Shown here one piece after another: positions 59,001 through 61,074 of a stretch of DNA of 64,000 bases. Where the stretch lies: positions 476,860,617-476,924,616 of the forward strand of contig NC_057864.1 in NCBI RefSeq assembly GCF_019393635.1, in the 5' to 3' direction. Source of the stretch: Dromiciops gliroides (Eukaryota; Chordata; Mammalia; Microbiotheria; Microbiotheriidae). Both the position numbers and the translations under genes were made by a program. The notes below the pieces were generated by a model. That model made no database searches. It had not been told where the DNA came from and saw only the letters and a program-made list of their open reading frames with translations. The first letter of the stretch is position 1; every line of letters starts with the position of its first letter.

Positions 59001-59301
59001 CAGGCTGAAGACCCCTCCCCCCCTCACAACCCCCCACACAGACAGGGGAATATCCAGGCTGAAGACCCCTCCCCCACCTCATAGCCTCCCAAACTGGGCA
59101 GGGGATCTCCAGGCTGAAGGCTCCTCCCCCACCGCACAGCCCCCCAAACTGTGCAGGGGCTACCTCCAGGCAGGAGGCCCCCCCCCAAGTGGACCCCTGC
59201 AGAGTCCCATCCATCCGGGCACTGTCCAAAAGGATATTCCTGGCATGTTTTTCCTTCACGGCCACTTCCTGGGTATTAATAGCTTTATTGATGCTGACCG
59301 T
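13924..59301 (-). CDS. HIP1: HIP1, huntingtin-interacting protein 1 (exons 2-31; exon 1 outside window)
   Basis: Clathrin-coat adaptor that links inositol lipids, clathrin/AP2 and F-actin during endocytosis; it was first found through huntingtin binding. Join on the minus strand, 5' to 3': 59301-59238, 55636-55494, 55229-55173, 53701-53621, 51332-51256, 50858-50797, 46195-46055, 44199-44142, 40440-40365, 40240-40097, 39714-39614, 38674-38602, 37949-37766, 36474-36386, 35579-35463, 31881-31780, 30093-29950, 29222-29087, 27117-27031, 26951-26844, 26727-26591, 23168-23058, 22537-22479, 21780-21687, 19616-19516, 19220-19115, 18272-18149, 17491-17430, 15816-15708, 14009-13924. The total is 3033 nt and all phases agree. 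Residues counted from the first codon of exon 2: ANTH about 1-250, clathrin box near 291-296, AP2 motifs FDDIF and DPF in 302-335, coiled coil about 335-640, THATCH about 735-970. With about 40 residues for exon 1 the length would be about 1050, against 1037 in human HIP1. HIP1R is excluded because it lacks the clathrin/AP2 motifs and ends in a proline-rich tail. Confidence 0.95.
15107..15310 (-). repeat. MIR-type SINE fragment
   Basis: Segments such as CACAGCAGCTGGCATTACTG and the CCCGTTCAACCCTGTGAGGG block fit a degraded MIR in intron 30. Confidence 0.5.
15708..15816 (-). CDS. HIP1: HIP1 exon 30 (C-terminal dimerisation helix)
   Basis: Residues 947-983: VKVLELENQLEKERQKLGYL then RKKHYELAGVAEGWED. 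The ending ELAGVAEGWE-D is diagnostic for HIP1. The acceptor is preceded by a pure C12 run used as the pyrimidine tract. Donor GTAAGC, phase 1. Reading through this donor would add an open tail of about 55 codons, so a retained-intron end is possible but less likely. Confidence 0.95.
16680..16915 (-). mobile_element. Second-family marsupial SINE (long tailed type)
   Basis: Reverse copy: GGTTCAGTCATGTCTG, GGGTTTTCTTGGCCATTTCC, then MIR-like core and GTGCCACCTAGCTGCC. In forward sense its tail reads GCCAAGAAAACCCCCAAT, shared with copies at 42368 and 60270. Confidence 0.75.
17430..17491 (-). CDS. HIP1: HIP1 exon 29
   Basis: Residues 926-946: NMDFTSLTLTQIKRQEMDSQ, the latch region after the THATCH bundle. 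Acceptor TTCCAG, donor GTACGG, ends in phase 0. Intron 29 (17429-15817) carries a second-family SINE at 16680-16915 and MIR pieces. Confidence 0.95.
18149..18272 (-). CDS. HIP1: HIP1 exon 28 (THATCH domain)
   Basis: Residues 885-926: VKADKDSTNLAQLKQASRGV then NQATAQVVASTMAGKSQIEE and T. Acceptor CTTAG, donor GTAGCC, phase 1. Intron 28 (18148-17492) has a MIR-like piece near 17670-17765. Confidence 0.95.
19115..19220 (-). CDS. HIP1: HIP1 exon 27 (THATCH domain)
   Basis: Residues 849-884: DAADLVFQGKGKFEELMVCS then HEIAASTAQLVAASK, the most conserved actin-binding helices. Acceptor CCTCAG, donor GTAGGC, ends in phase 0. Intron 27 (19114-18273) shows no clear repeat. Confidence 0.95.
19516..19616 (-). 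CDS. HIP1: HIP1 exon 26 (THATCH domain, I/LWEQ core)
   Basis: Residues 816-849: GAASPKEFYAKNSRWTEGLI then SASKAVGWGATVMV, the signature block of the I/LWEQ actin-binding module. Acceptor CTCCAG, donor GTAAGT, phase 2. Confidence 0.95.
19653..19925 (-). repeat. Near full-length MIR
   Basis: Contains the GTGCCAGGCACGGGGCTAAG tail, TTATCTCACTTGATCCTCAC core, TGACTTGCCCAGGGTCACAC and the tRNA-like end; lies in intron 25. Confidence 0.85.
20075..20233 (-). mobile_element. Young marsupial CORE-SINE
   Basis: Sense to HIP1, in intron 25; flanks TAGATCATTT and TGGATCATTT form the target duplication. Confidence 0.92.
20513..20674 (+). mobile_element. Young marsupial CORE-SINE
   Basis: Antisense to HIP1, in intron 25, with a clear CAAAAGTCTTAGTGCG duplication; the tail begins with a run of C. 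Confidence 0.93.
20870..21540. repeat. Probable old LINE-like sequence in intron 25
   Basis: Purine-rich sequence with phrases like the L2/CR1 3' half (GGCTGTAGGGAGCCGC, GGTATGAACCTAATGAG). No intact frame; assignment is weak. Confidence 0.3.
21687..21780 (-). CDS. HIP1: HIP1 exon 25 (THATCH domain)
   Basis: Residues 784-815: ILGSCTSLMQAIQILIVASK then DLQREIVESGR. Acceptor TTGCAG, donor GTGAGT, ends in phase 0. Intron 25 (21686-19617) has two SINEs in opposite orientation, a full-length MIR and LINE-like sequence around 20870-21540. Confidence 0.95.
22479..22537 (-). CDS. HIP1: HIP1 exon 24 (THATCH domain)
   Basis: Residues 765-784: EMLNKSRAGDTGAKLEVNE. Acceptor TAACAG, donor GTCAGT, ends in phase 2. 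Intron 24 (22478-21781) shows nothing recognisable. Confidence 0.95.
23058..23168 (-). CDS. HIP1: HIP1 exon 23 (start of THATCH domain)
   Basis: Thirty-seven codons (residues 728-764): ALRPRGLDIRQEELGDLVDK then EMAATSAAIETATARIE, the first helices of the talin-HIP1-Sla2 actin-tethering region. Acceptor TTCTAG, donor GTGAGA, phase 0/0. Intron 23 (23057-22538) shows no clear repeat. Confidence 0.95.
23243..23401 (-). mobile_element. Young marsupial CORE-SINE, first of a stacked pair
   Basis: Sense to HIP1 in intron 22. The left flank CTTCTGATACTACTT and the right flank CTCTGATACTTCTT are copies of the same target. Confidence 0.93.
23411..23562 (-). mobile_element. Young marsupial CORE-SINE, second of a stacked pair
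   Basis: Same orientation as its neighbour, inserted into the duplicated target; a third target copy TCTGATACTTCTTGATG follows. Confidence 0.93.
24060..24960 (+). mobile_element. L2/CR1-clade LINE fragment, reverse-transcriptase region
   Basis: Plus strand (antisense to HIP1). Phrases such as TCTTTCCAAAGTTACTAATG, CCTTGACC-like blocks, GGCTCTGTCCTGGGCTCTC and TATGCTGATTATCCTTAGCC correspond to the L2 RT domain (the YADD-type core is degraded). Multiple indels. Confidence 0.65.
24964..25110 (-). mobile_element. Young marsupial CORE-SINE inside a LINE fragment
   Basis: Splits LINE sequence in intron 22; target duplication TCCTTTTCTTG on both sides. Confidence 0.92.
25115..25790 (+). mobile_element. 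L2/CR1-clade LINE fragment
   Basis: CT-rich plus-strand sequence beginning GAACTTGAAAAGGTTGCCTG, a typical LINE RT-linker phrase. It overlaps in content with the preceding fragment, so a second copy rather than a continuation is likely. Confidence 0.5.
25942..26094 (+). mobile_element. Young marsupial CORE-SINE
   Basis: Antisense to HIP1, intron 22; 13-bp duplication AAATTGAAGTTCA; the tail contains CACACAC before the A run. Confidence 0.93.
26591..26727 (-). CDS. HIP1: HIP1 exon 22
   Basis: Residues 682-727: LTDACKEYGREALLYLSTLK, then EEDCLENADSTAMRSCLSKI and TAIGE. Acceptor CCATAG, donor GTACCA, ends in phase 0. Intron 22 (26590-23169) contains LINE fragments and four SINEs. Confidence 0.94.
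26844..26951 (-). CDS. HIP1: HIP1 exon 21
   Basis: Residues 646-682: VSGLARSMTLLAHLVSDTIL then QGSATCLTTSLEPAE. Acceptor TTCCAG, donor GTAAGT, phase 1. Intron 21 (26843-26728) is 116 bp. Confidence 0.93.
27031..27117 (-). CDS. HIP1: HIP1 exon 20
   Basis: Residues 617-646: HLLFKTSSVSKCIDQVEEAQ then NQYLNSSN. This part is more divergent from human than the domains on either side. Acceptor TTCCAG, donor GTGAGA, phase 1. Intron 20 is only 79 bp (27030-26952). Confidence 0.93.
27903..28145 (-). repeat. MIR
   Basis: TAGCACTTACAGAATGCTTT, CAAAGCGCTATGCATAC, and the GGTCATATAGCTAGTAAGC block; the head ends near CACCTGGCTGCC. Confidence 0.8.
28173..28331 (+). mobile_element. Young marsupial CORE-SINE
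   Basis: Intron 19, antisense to HIP1; duplication AAATCCCACTGAA. Lies 74 bp from an inverted copy, so the pair could form a hairpin in the pre-mRNA. Confidence 0.93.
28405..28552 (-). mobile_element. Young marsupial CORE-SINE
   Basis: Inverted partner of the copy just before it; duplication CTGTGTTTTGC. Confidence 0.93.
29087..29222 (-). CDS. HIP1: HIP1 exon 19 (coiled coil end)
   Basis: Residues 572-617: ESVRQIAKDQRKLFLLESGQ, then EAEKMVRDALSQLEEP and a conserved CAGSA. Acceptor TGGCAG, donor GTGCTT (weak, but required by frame), phase 1. Intron 19 (29086-27118) has a SINE pair in inverted orientation and MIR elements. Confidence 0.93.
29944..29949 (-). other. GC-type 5' splice site of HIP1 intron 18
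   Basis: Exon 18 ends CAG and the intron begins GCAAGT. This is otherwise a perfect U1 match with C at the second intron position, the common GC-AG variant. No GT alternative nearby keeps the reading frame into exon 19. Confidence 0.88.
29950..30093 (-). CDS. HIP1: HIP1 exon 18 (coiled coil; GC donor)
   Basis: Forty-eight codons (residues 524-571): SEAKWNTQVEGLERERASLA through RLERTQSELTSAQ. Acceptor TGTAG. The donor is CAG followed by GCAAGT, a GC-AG intron, fixed by frame and by exact spacing with the human protein. Intron 18 spans 29949-29223. Confidence 0.93.
30301..30445 (-). mobile_element. Young marsupial CORE-SINE
   Basis: Intron 17, sense to HIP1, 16-bp duplication TGAGGCCTGACTTCTT. 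Confidence 0.93.
31780..31881 (-). CDS. HIP1: HIP1 exon 17 (coiled coil)
   Basis: Thirty-four codons (residues 490-523): TQEQTEVLETLKQELSISKH then EFQALQGTLETSAQ. Acceptor CTACAG, donor GTAACC, phase 0/0. Intron 17 (31779-30094) carries one sense SINE and MIR-like scraps. Confidence 0.95.
31990..32080. repeat. 34-bp tandem repeat, about 2.7 copies
   Basis: TGAGCCGGACACA-CTGGG units start at 31991, 32025 and 32059, exactly 34 bp apart, in intron 16 about 110 bp upstream (in gene sense) of exon 17. Confidence 0.93.
32110..32700 (+). mobile_element. L2-clade LINE fragment, endonuclease end
   Basis: Antisense to HIP1 in intron 16. TACTAGGGGACTTGCGGGGC and CTCCTTCCAACTCTCTAACC match the degraded G-D-F-N region of the L2 endonuclease. 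Confidence 0.5.
32724..32882 (-). mobile_element. Young marsupial CORE-SINE
   Basis: Interrupts the LINE sequence of intron 16; flanks ATCAGTCACACACTT and ATCAGTCCCATACTT are an imperfect target duplication. Confidence 0.92.
32890..33575 (+). mobile_element. L2-clade LINE fragment, linker to RT start
   Basis: Continuation of the LINE: GCTGAGAAAACAGAAGCCAT and TCTTCAAACATGCCCAAGTC correspond to conserved phrases before the L2 RT. Degenerate, no open frame. Confidence 0.55.
33576..34276 (+). mobile_element. Candidate solitary LTR of an endogenous retrovirus, carrying a SINE
   Basis: Segment starts TGTAAGAAAATCACGGG and ends TTTTCCCTACA, with a plus-strand AATAAA near 33993 and a composition distinct from its LINE neighbours. 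TG...CA termini suggest an LTR of about 0.5 kb without the inserted SINE. No flanking 4-6 bp duplication is evident and there is no viral gene, so this is tentative. Confidence 0.35.
34011..34189 (+). mobile_element. Young marsupial CORE-SINE nested in the candidate LTR
   Basis: Full-length copy with duplication AATAAATGCTTCATGA, which also duplicates the LTR-like poly(A) signal. Confidence 0.93.
34300..34960 (+). mobile_element. L2-clade LINE fragment, RT C-terminal region
   Basis: TCTCAAACTCAACGCGCCCA, TTGGTCCAGGCCCTCAGCAT and GACTACTGCGGCAGCCTCCT correspond to the well-known L2 RT phrases. The middle of the RT is missing relative to the fragment before the LTR-like segment. Confidence 0.65.
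35463..35579 (-). CDS. HIP1: HIP1 exon 16 (coiled coil)
   Basis: Thirty-nine codons (residues 451-489): NAEVAKQVTVMRQAQADLQR, then EKKELEETFHRSNEQAQRK. Acceptor CCACAG, donor GTGAGT, phase 0/0. Intron 16 (35462-31882) is filled by L2-clade LINE fragments, a candidate LTR and two SINEs. Confidence 0.95.
36040..36195 (-). repeat. MIR fragment
   Basis: TTTACAGATCTGGAAACTGA, CCAAGATCACATACTCAGTA and GAATTTGAACCCAGATCCTC blocks. Confidence 0.75.
36386..36474 (-). CDS. HIP1: HIP1 exon 15 (coiled coil)
   Basis: Residues 421-450: KAQTNEQRYSKLKEKYSELV then QNHADLLRK. Acceptor TTACAG, donor GTATGT, ends in phase 0. Intron 15 (36385-35580) contains a MIR at 36040-36195 and little else recognisable. 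Confidence 0.95.
36784..36949 (+). mobile_element. Young marsupial CORE-SINE
   Basis: Intron 14; duplication AAAATCTACCATCA; tail of (AAAAT)n. Confidence 0.93.
37373..37514 (-). mobile_element. Young marsupial CORE-SINE
   Basis: Intron 14, sense to HIP1; duplication TGTTTCTATGACATTT. Confidence 0.93.
37766..37949 (-). CDS. HIP1: HIP1 exon 14 (coiled coil)
   Basis: The longest internal exon (residues 360-421). It opens KHLAFLQLKGRISELEAELA, then EQQHLRQQAVDESEFLRAEL and REDTEKAQRSLTEIE. The start after CCCAG was chosen because it gives the same spacing as human HIP1. Donor GTGAGA, phase 1. Intron 14 (37765-36475) has one SINE in each orientation. Confidence 0.93.
38602..38674 (-). CDS. HIP1: HIP1 exon 13 (start of coiled coil)
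   Basis: Residues 335-359: DTLIDHLYREINGLKKELEN then LKAE, the first coiled-coil heptads. Acceptor TTTCAG, donor GTACGA, ends in phase 0. Intron 13 (38601-37950) shows no recognised repeat. Confidence 0.94.
38827..38978 (+). mobile_element. Young marsupial CORE-SINE
   Basis: Intron 12; duplication AGAATGTGGCC; a C-run precedes the A tail. Confidence 0.92.
39391..39546 (-). mobile_element. Young marsupial CORE-SINE
   Basis: Intron 12, 68 bp upstream of exon 12's 3' edge on the map; duplication CCCCTCATGCCT. Confidence 0.92.
39614..39714 (-). CDS. HIP1: HIP1 exon 12 (AP2-binding motifs)
   Basis: Residues 302-335. FSDNKFDDIFGSSFSSDPF keeps both AP2 alpha-appendage motifs (FDDIF and DPF). The following NNQNGMRSREKK is less conserved and one residue longer than human. 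Acceptor CACAG, donor GTAAGT, phase 2. Intron 12 (39613-38675) holds two SINEs in opposite orientation. Confidence 0.94.
40097..40240 (-). CDS. HIP1: HIP1 exon 11 (linker with clathrin box)
   Basis: Forty-eight codons (residues 254-301) opening NPPNFLRASALSEHISPVVV. Near its end is DDLMEMDATSQQ, which carries the clathrin-box sequence LMEMD (LMDMD in human) and one extra residue relative to human (DATSQQ for DASQQ). Acceptor TTCAG, donor GTGAGG, phase 0/0. Intron 11 (40096-39715) has no clear repeat. Confidence 0.95.
40365..40440 (-). CDS. HIP1: HIP1 exon 10 (end of ANTH domain)
   Basis: Residues 228-253: LKDLFYRSSNLQYFKRLIQI then PQLPE. Acceptor GCTAG, donor GTGAGG, ends in phase 0. Intron 10 is only 124 bp (40364-40241), with no insertions. 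Confidence 0.95.
41284..41432 (-). mobile_element. Young marsupial CORE-SINE
   Basis: Intron 9, sense to HIP1; CCTTCCCTCTTCTC appears on both flanks. Confidence 0.92.
42368..42592 (-). mobile_element. Second-family marsupial SINE
   Basis: GTTGTTCAGTTGTGTATGGC, GGGGTTTTCTTGGCAAAGAT, core GGTCACACAGCTAGTGTCTG and end CCCCCTAGCTGCCCC; same family as 16680-16915. Confidence 0.8.
43013..43092 (-). mobile_element. Truncated CORE-SINE
   Basis: Only the 3' half is present, ending at GTGTCTGAGGCC; intron 9. Confidence 0.85.
43590..43790 (-). repeat. MIR-like fragment
   Basis: GATGAGAAAACTGAGTCTCA, CAGGATTAGAACCCAGCTCC and the GAGCCACACTGCCTCC end. Confidence 0.65.
44074..44079 (-). other. Duplicated 5' splice site GTAGGT downstream of exon 9
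   Basis: Second copy of the exon 9 donor created by the SINE target duplication, 62 nt downstream of the original (44141-44136). It sits after AAAAAAAA-A rather than exon sequence. Its use would add 62 nt and shift the frame. Confidence 0.8.
44081..44132 (-). mobile_element. 5'-truncated SINE at the exon 9 splice donor
   Basis: In gene sense: ATGTGACCCTGGGAAAGTCA..., ending in an A11 tail, only about 40 bp of SINE 3' end. Both flanks carry AGTAGGTGCC (44142-44133 and 44080-44071), so the insertion duplicated the exon 9 donor GTAGGT. Confidence 0.9.
44142..44199 (-). CDS. HIP1: HIP1 exon 9 (ANTH domain)
   Basis: Residues 209-228: LPADTLQGHRDRFLEQFKK. Acceptor CCCCAG. The donor GTAGGT (44141-44136) lies within the target-site duplication of a truncated SINE at 44081-44132, so a second identical donor sits at 44079-44074. 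Phase 2 continues cleanly into exon 10 (Lys-Leu-Lys-Asp). Intron 9 (44141-40441) also carries SINEs at 43013 and 41284 and a second-family SINE at 42368-42592. Confidence 0.94.
46055..46195 (-). CDS. HIP1: HIP1 exon 8 (ANTH domain)
   Basis: Residues 162-208, with SLDMSRSVSVTAAGQCRLAP and ILDCSHLYDYTVKLLFKLHS, the C-terminal ANTH helices. Acceptor TCCCAG, donor GTGAGT, phases 1 to 1. Intron 8 (46054-44200) has a MIR-like fragment at 44845-44995; the rest is GC-rich with no family I can name. Confidence 0.95.
46505..46640 (-). repeat. L2 3'-region fragment
   Basis: AGGTACCTACTGTGGCCAGG, then a CTGCCCTCCAGGAACTTAC block, the usual reverse-oriented L2 3' UTR. Confidence 0.6.
46806..46958 (-). 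mobile_element. Young marsupial CORE-SINE
   Basis: Intron 7, sense to HIP1; duplication TTTCGTTTCTTTTTT. Confidence 0.93.
47216..47355 (-). mobile_element. Marsupial CORE-SINE
   Basis: Intron 7; internal deletion of the GGTCCTCCTGAATCCA segment; duplication ATCTCATTTT. Confidence 0.9.
48427..48583 (+). mobile_element. Young marsupial CORE-SINE
   Basis: Full-length copy in intron 7; no clear target duplication. Confidence 0.92.
49201..49475 (+). repeat. L2 3'-end fragment
   Basis: TGTCTGGAACACGCTCCCTC, TGTGAAGTCCTTGTTGAGGG and CAGCAGGCATTTGATAGATT follow the order of an L2 3' end. Confidence 0.6.
50173..50347 (+). mobile_element. Young marsupial CORE-SINE
   Basis: Intron 7; duplication AAATACAACAAGA. 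Confidence 0.93.
50797..50858 (-). CDS. HIP1: HIP1 exon 7 (ANTH domain)
   Basis: Residues 141-161: FFQLTVEMFDYLECELNLFQ then T. Acceptor GTCCAG, donor GTGAGT, ends in phase 1. Intron 7 (50796-46196), the longest fully visible intron, contains four SINE copies (50173, 48427, 47216 and 46806), L2 3'-end fragments near 46505-46640, 48590-48640 and 49201-49475, and unassigned sequence. Confidence 0.95.
51256..51332 (-). CDS. HIP1: HIP1 exon 6 (ANTH domain)
   Basis: Residues 116-141: NPRFPGNLQMSDRQLDDAGE then SDVNN. Acceptor TTCCAG, donor GTAAGT, ends in phase 2. Intron 6 (51255-50859) is under 400 bp and shows no recognisable repeat. Confidence 0.95.
51772..51995 (+). repeat. MIR
   Basis: Forward copy: head AGCTTGGTGGTAAAGTGGAC, GTGACCCAGGGCAAGTCACT, AAATGGGGATAACAGT, tail AAGCACTCTATAAATGTTAG. 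Confidence 0.85.
52006..52149 (-). mobile_element. Young marsupial CORE-SINE
   Basis: Inserted at the end of the MIR in intron 5; duplication TTGTTGGTTACTG. Confidence 0.93.
53621..53701 (-). CDS. HIP1: HIP1 exon 5 (ANTH domain)
   Basis: Twenty-seven codons, phase 0/0, encoding residues 89-115 (GHLSEGYGQLCSIYLRLLRT, then KMEYHIK). Acceptor CCGCAG, donor GTGAGC. Intron 5 (53620-51333) holds one sense SINE at 52006-52149 and a MIR at 51772-51995; I recognise nothing in the rest. Confidence 0.95.
53790..53945 (-). repeat. MIR fragment
   Basis: TTTACAGATGGGGAAGCTGA, CAGGGCCACCCAGCTGGTTA and an AACCCAGCTCCTCTGGCTCC end; 89 bp or more upstream of exon 5 in gene sense. Confidence 0.7.
55057..55120. 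repeat. TA/CA and (CATA)n microsatellite
   Basis: TGTGTATATATGTGCACACA leads into seven CATA units; begins about 50 bp into intron 4. Confidence 0.93.
55173..55229 (-). CDS. HIP1: HIP1 exon 4 (ANTH domain)
   Basis: Nineteen codons in phase 0/0 encoding VLKDSLRYKNELSDMSRMW (residues 70-88). Acceptor CCCAG, donor GTGAGT. Intron 4 (55172-53702) begins with a CATA/CA microsatellite and otherwise carries old repeat fragments, including an L2-like piece near 54400-54510 and a MIR at 53790-53945. Confidence 0.95.
55494..55636 (-). CDS. HIP1: HIP1 exon 3 (ANTH domain)
   Basis: Encodes residues 22-69, including THHEKGAQTFWSVVNRLPLS and the CWKFCHVFHKLLRDGHPN helix of the ANTH phosphoinositide-binding domain. 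It begins after the AC acceptor of the U12 intron and ends in phase 0 before GTAAGT. Intron 3 (55493-55230) is short, GC-rich and free of clear repeats. Confidence 0.95.
55637..55658 (-). other. U12 branch point and AC 3' splice site of HIP1 intron 2
   Basis: On the minus strand the intron ends TTTTCCTTAAC, then ATCCCCCTCAC. TTCCTTAAC is the U12 branch consensus; its adenosines lie 11-12 nt from the terminal AC, inside the usual short U12 spacing. There is no AG near the boundary that would fit the reading frame. Confidence 0.93.
56914..57063 (+). mobile_element. Young marsupial CORE-SINE
   Basis: Full-length copy inside the U12-type intron 2; target duplication unclear. Confidence 0.92.
57190..57275 (-). 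repeat. MIR tail fragment
   Basis: AATGAGATCATATTTGTAAA, then GCACTTTGCAAACC and GCTTTATAAATGCTAG. Confidence 0.6.
57276..58790. other. U12 intron interior, no feature recognised
   Basis: Mixed sequence between the MIR tail and the minisatellite. No conserved coding block; open frames on both strands lack family resemblance. Confidence 0.5.
58815..59190. repeat. 54-bp minisatellite, about 7 copies
   Basis: The marker ATATCCAGGCTGAAGACCCC recurs at 58942, 58996 and 59050 with an exact 54-bp period; diverged units continue on both sides (near 58826, 58884, 59104 and 59160). Each unit is C-rich on plus (G-rich in the HIP1 pre-mRNA). It ends about 45 bp from the U12 donor of intron 2. Confidence 0.93.
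59226..59237 (-). other. U12-type AT-AC 5' splice site of HIP1 intron 2
   Basis: The first bases of intron 2 read ATATCCTTTT, matching the minor-spliceosome AT-AC donor consensus at every position. No GT donor keeps frame here. It pairs with a matching U12 branch point and AC acceptor at 55637-55658. Confidence 0.93.
59238..59301 (-). CDS. HIP1: HIP1 exon 2 (start of ANTH domain)
   Basis: Encodes residues 1-21 of the visible protein (TVSINKAINTQEVAVKEKHAR plus one base), essentially identical to mammalian HIP1. The acceptor is TTTCAG and the exon starts in phase 0. The 3' boundary is not GT: the exon ends AGG A, followed directly by ATATCCTTTT, a U12-type AT-AC donor. Joining to exon 3 restores the Arg-Thr-Cys-Ile order. 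The missing exon 1 must end in phase 0. Confidence 0.95.
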
Positions 59302-59379
59302 CTGAAACCAAAGGGAAGAAGGGGGATGCGATGAGGCAGGCAGAGTGGTCTCGGGTTCCCAGACCCCCCATCGCCTGGC

Positions 59380-59780
59380 CCCCTCCCAACCCCCCCCCCC
59401 GCCCCCGGGAGCTGTGGGAGGAGGGGAGGGACGAGGGGGCTGGGCTCCCGGGCCAGCTGGCTTCCCCGCCTGCTGGCCTTTACTGCCGGCCCCTTGTTAT
59501 CCTCAGCTGCTGCCCCGGGGCTGCCACTCATTCACTGGGCGCAACAACACGGCAATTAAAAAAGGCCACAGAGAGAAGCTTTTCATTCTCCAGGGAAACA
59601 TTATTTCTCTGGGGGCAGAAGGAAGAGGCAGGAAGGGCGGGAGGCCGGGCTGCTCCCCCCTTCCCCGGGTCCCCGCCTCCGCCGCTCATCTGGGGCAAGC
59701 AAACACGAGCCAGTCCGGCCGGCGGGCCAGCCCCTCCCTCGGAGCAAGCCGCCGCTTCCAGGAAGCCTCCCCTGATCACC
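59380..59780. promoter_or_regulatory. CpG-rich patch in intron 1, possible regulatory element
   Basis: About 400 bp of high G+C with frequent CpG (GCCGGCC, CCCGGG, GGCCGGCGGGCC). At its centre is an AT-richer core, 59549-59615 (GGCAATTAAAAAAGGCCACA ... CAGGGAAACATTATTTCTCT), that reads like a conserved non-coding block. No start codon with a phase-0 donor leading to exon 2 is visible, so a promoter role is inference only. Confidence 0.3.
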
Positions 59781-60269
59781 CATCACCTTCGGCTGCGCCC
59801 CCTCCATCCCATCGCTTTGTAAAAACCGAGTCCGAACAGAACACATTTAATACCCCTATCCCTTACATTCTGTCCCCTCCTGACTGACCACATCATATGG
59901 AATCATGCGGAGGCCATCCAGCCCAACACTCCCATTTTACAGATGAGCAAACTGTGGCCCGCAGCGGCTGGCCCAGCTCACAATATCCTTGATGGGCTCG
60001 GCCTCGCCTTGGTTTCTCGGCCCTCTTTCCTATCCCTGGCCCCTCCCTGTCAGCCCCTCTTGGTGGCTCAGAAGCATCCATTCCATAGCTCAGCCCCAGG
60101 CGTTCCCCAGCCATGGCTGACCCAGAGACTCTTCAGTTGGCGCCTGTGACTTTGTAGTAGTGCTTACTTGGGGACACACAGGTTGTTTTTTTTTTTTTTA
60201 GTACAGCCTTACACAGTGAACGCCCAGAAATGAAATCTATGCCTCAATGGGATATGGTCAGTATTATGA

Positions 60270-60497
60270 CTATTAAGTGTATTGAAAGCTGGCTTCAGAA
60301 TCAGGGAGACCTGGGTTCAAATCCTACCTCTGACATATACTGGTTGTGTGACCGTGGGCAAGTCACTTAACTGTTTGCCTCAGTTTCCTCCTCTGTAAAA
60401 TGATTTGGAAAAGTAGATGATAAACCACTCCAGGATCTTTGCCAAGAAAACCCCAAACTGGGTCAGGGAGAGTCAGACTGACTGAACAACAACAAAC
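60270..60497 (+). mobile_element. Second-family marsupial SINE
   Basis: Forward copy: GTTCAAATCCTACCTCTGAC, CTCAGTTTCCTCCTCTGTAA, ACCACTCCAGGATCTTTGCC, AGTCAGACTGACTGAACAAC. Confidence 0.85.
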
Positions 60498-60689
60498 CGG
60501 TGATGTAACAGTGGGCCTGGAGCCTTGCCAATAAGACACCGTGTTGCTTTGGATTTTTTTGTGCCACTTTGATTGACATAAATTGGGACCTCAGACTTGT
60601 TTTGCTTTAAATTGCTTTGATTTCTTGGGTGGCCAAACAGTTTTGGAGGTGATAATTTACAATTTGTTTTCCCCTTTTGTAAATTGATC

Positions 60690-60815
60690 TCTAGCCAGGT
60701 GATGCAGTAGATAAAGTGCCTCACCAGGGGTCAGGAAGATATGAGTTCAAATTTGACCTCAGACACTTACTAGCTGTGTGACCCTGGGCAAGTTACTTAA
60801 GCCAAGTCAGGTCAG
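60690..60815 (+). repeat. Old CORE-SINE or MIR fragment
   Basis: AGCCAGGTGATGCAGTAGAT, GAGTTCAAATTTGACCTCAG, TGACCCTGGGCAAGTTACTT; more diverged than the young copies. Confidence 0.75.
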
Positions 60816-60896
60816 TAAGCATTTATGAAACACTTACTATATGCCAGTGCCCAGCACCATGCCTAGTACATAGTGGTGCTTAATAAATGCTCTTCA

Positions 60897-61042
60897 GGGG
60901 GCAGCTAGATAGCCCAGTGGATAAAGCACCGGCCCTGGATGCAGGAGATCCTGAGTTCAAATCCATCCTCAAACACTTGACACTTACTAGCTGTGTGAAC
61001 CTGGGCAAGTCACTTAACCCTCATTGACCCACTAAAAAAAAA
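60897..61042 (+). mobile_element. Young marsupial CORE-SINE
   Basis: Intron 1; inserted in an L2 3' end (TTAATAAATGCTCTTCA) with AAATGCTCTTCA/AAATGCTCATCA as imperfect target duplicates. Confidence 0.92.
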
Positions 61043-61074
61043 ATGCTCATCAATTTCCAAAGCATTGTATATAA

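Noticed and set aside
58815..59190. CRISPR-like array of repeated units
   Set aside because: Units are contiguous with no unique spacers, in a vertebrate intron; it is a minisatellite.
13924..59301. HIP1R instead of HIP1
   Set aside because: The clathrin box, FDDIF and DPF motifs, the ELAGVAEGWED ending, the lack of a proline-rich cortactin-binding tail and exon lengths equal to human HIP1 all favour HIP1.
58879..59334. Repetitive 151-codon frame (18-residue repeats) on plus and a similar one on minus
   Set aside because: By-product of a 54-bp minisatellite in intron 2; both strands are open only because the period is divisible by three.
59331..59887. Two overlapping long open frames in the CpG-rich patch
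   Set aside because: Stop codons are rare by chance in high-GC DNA; overlapping frames on both strands and low-complexity content argue against coding.
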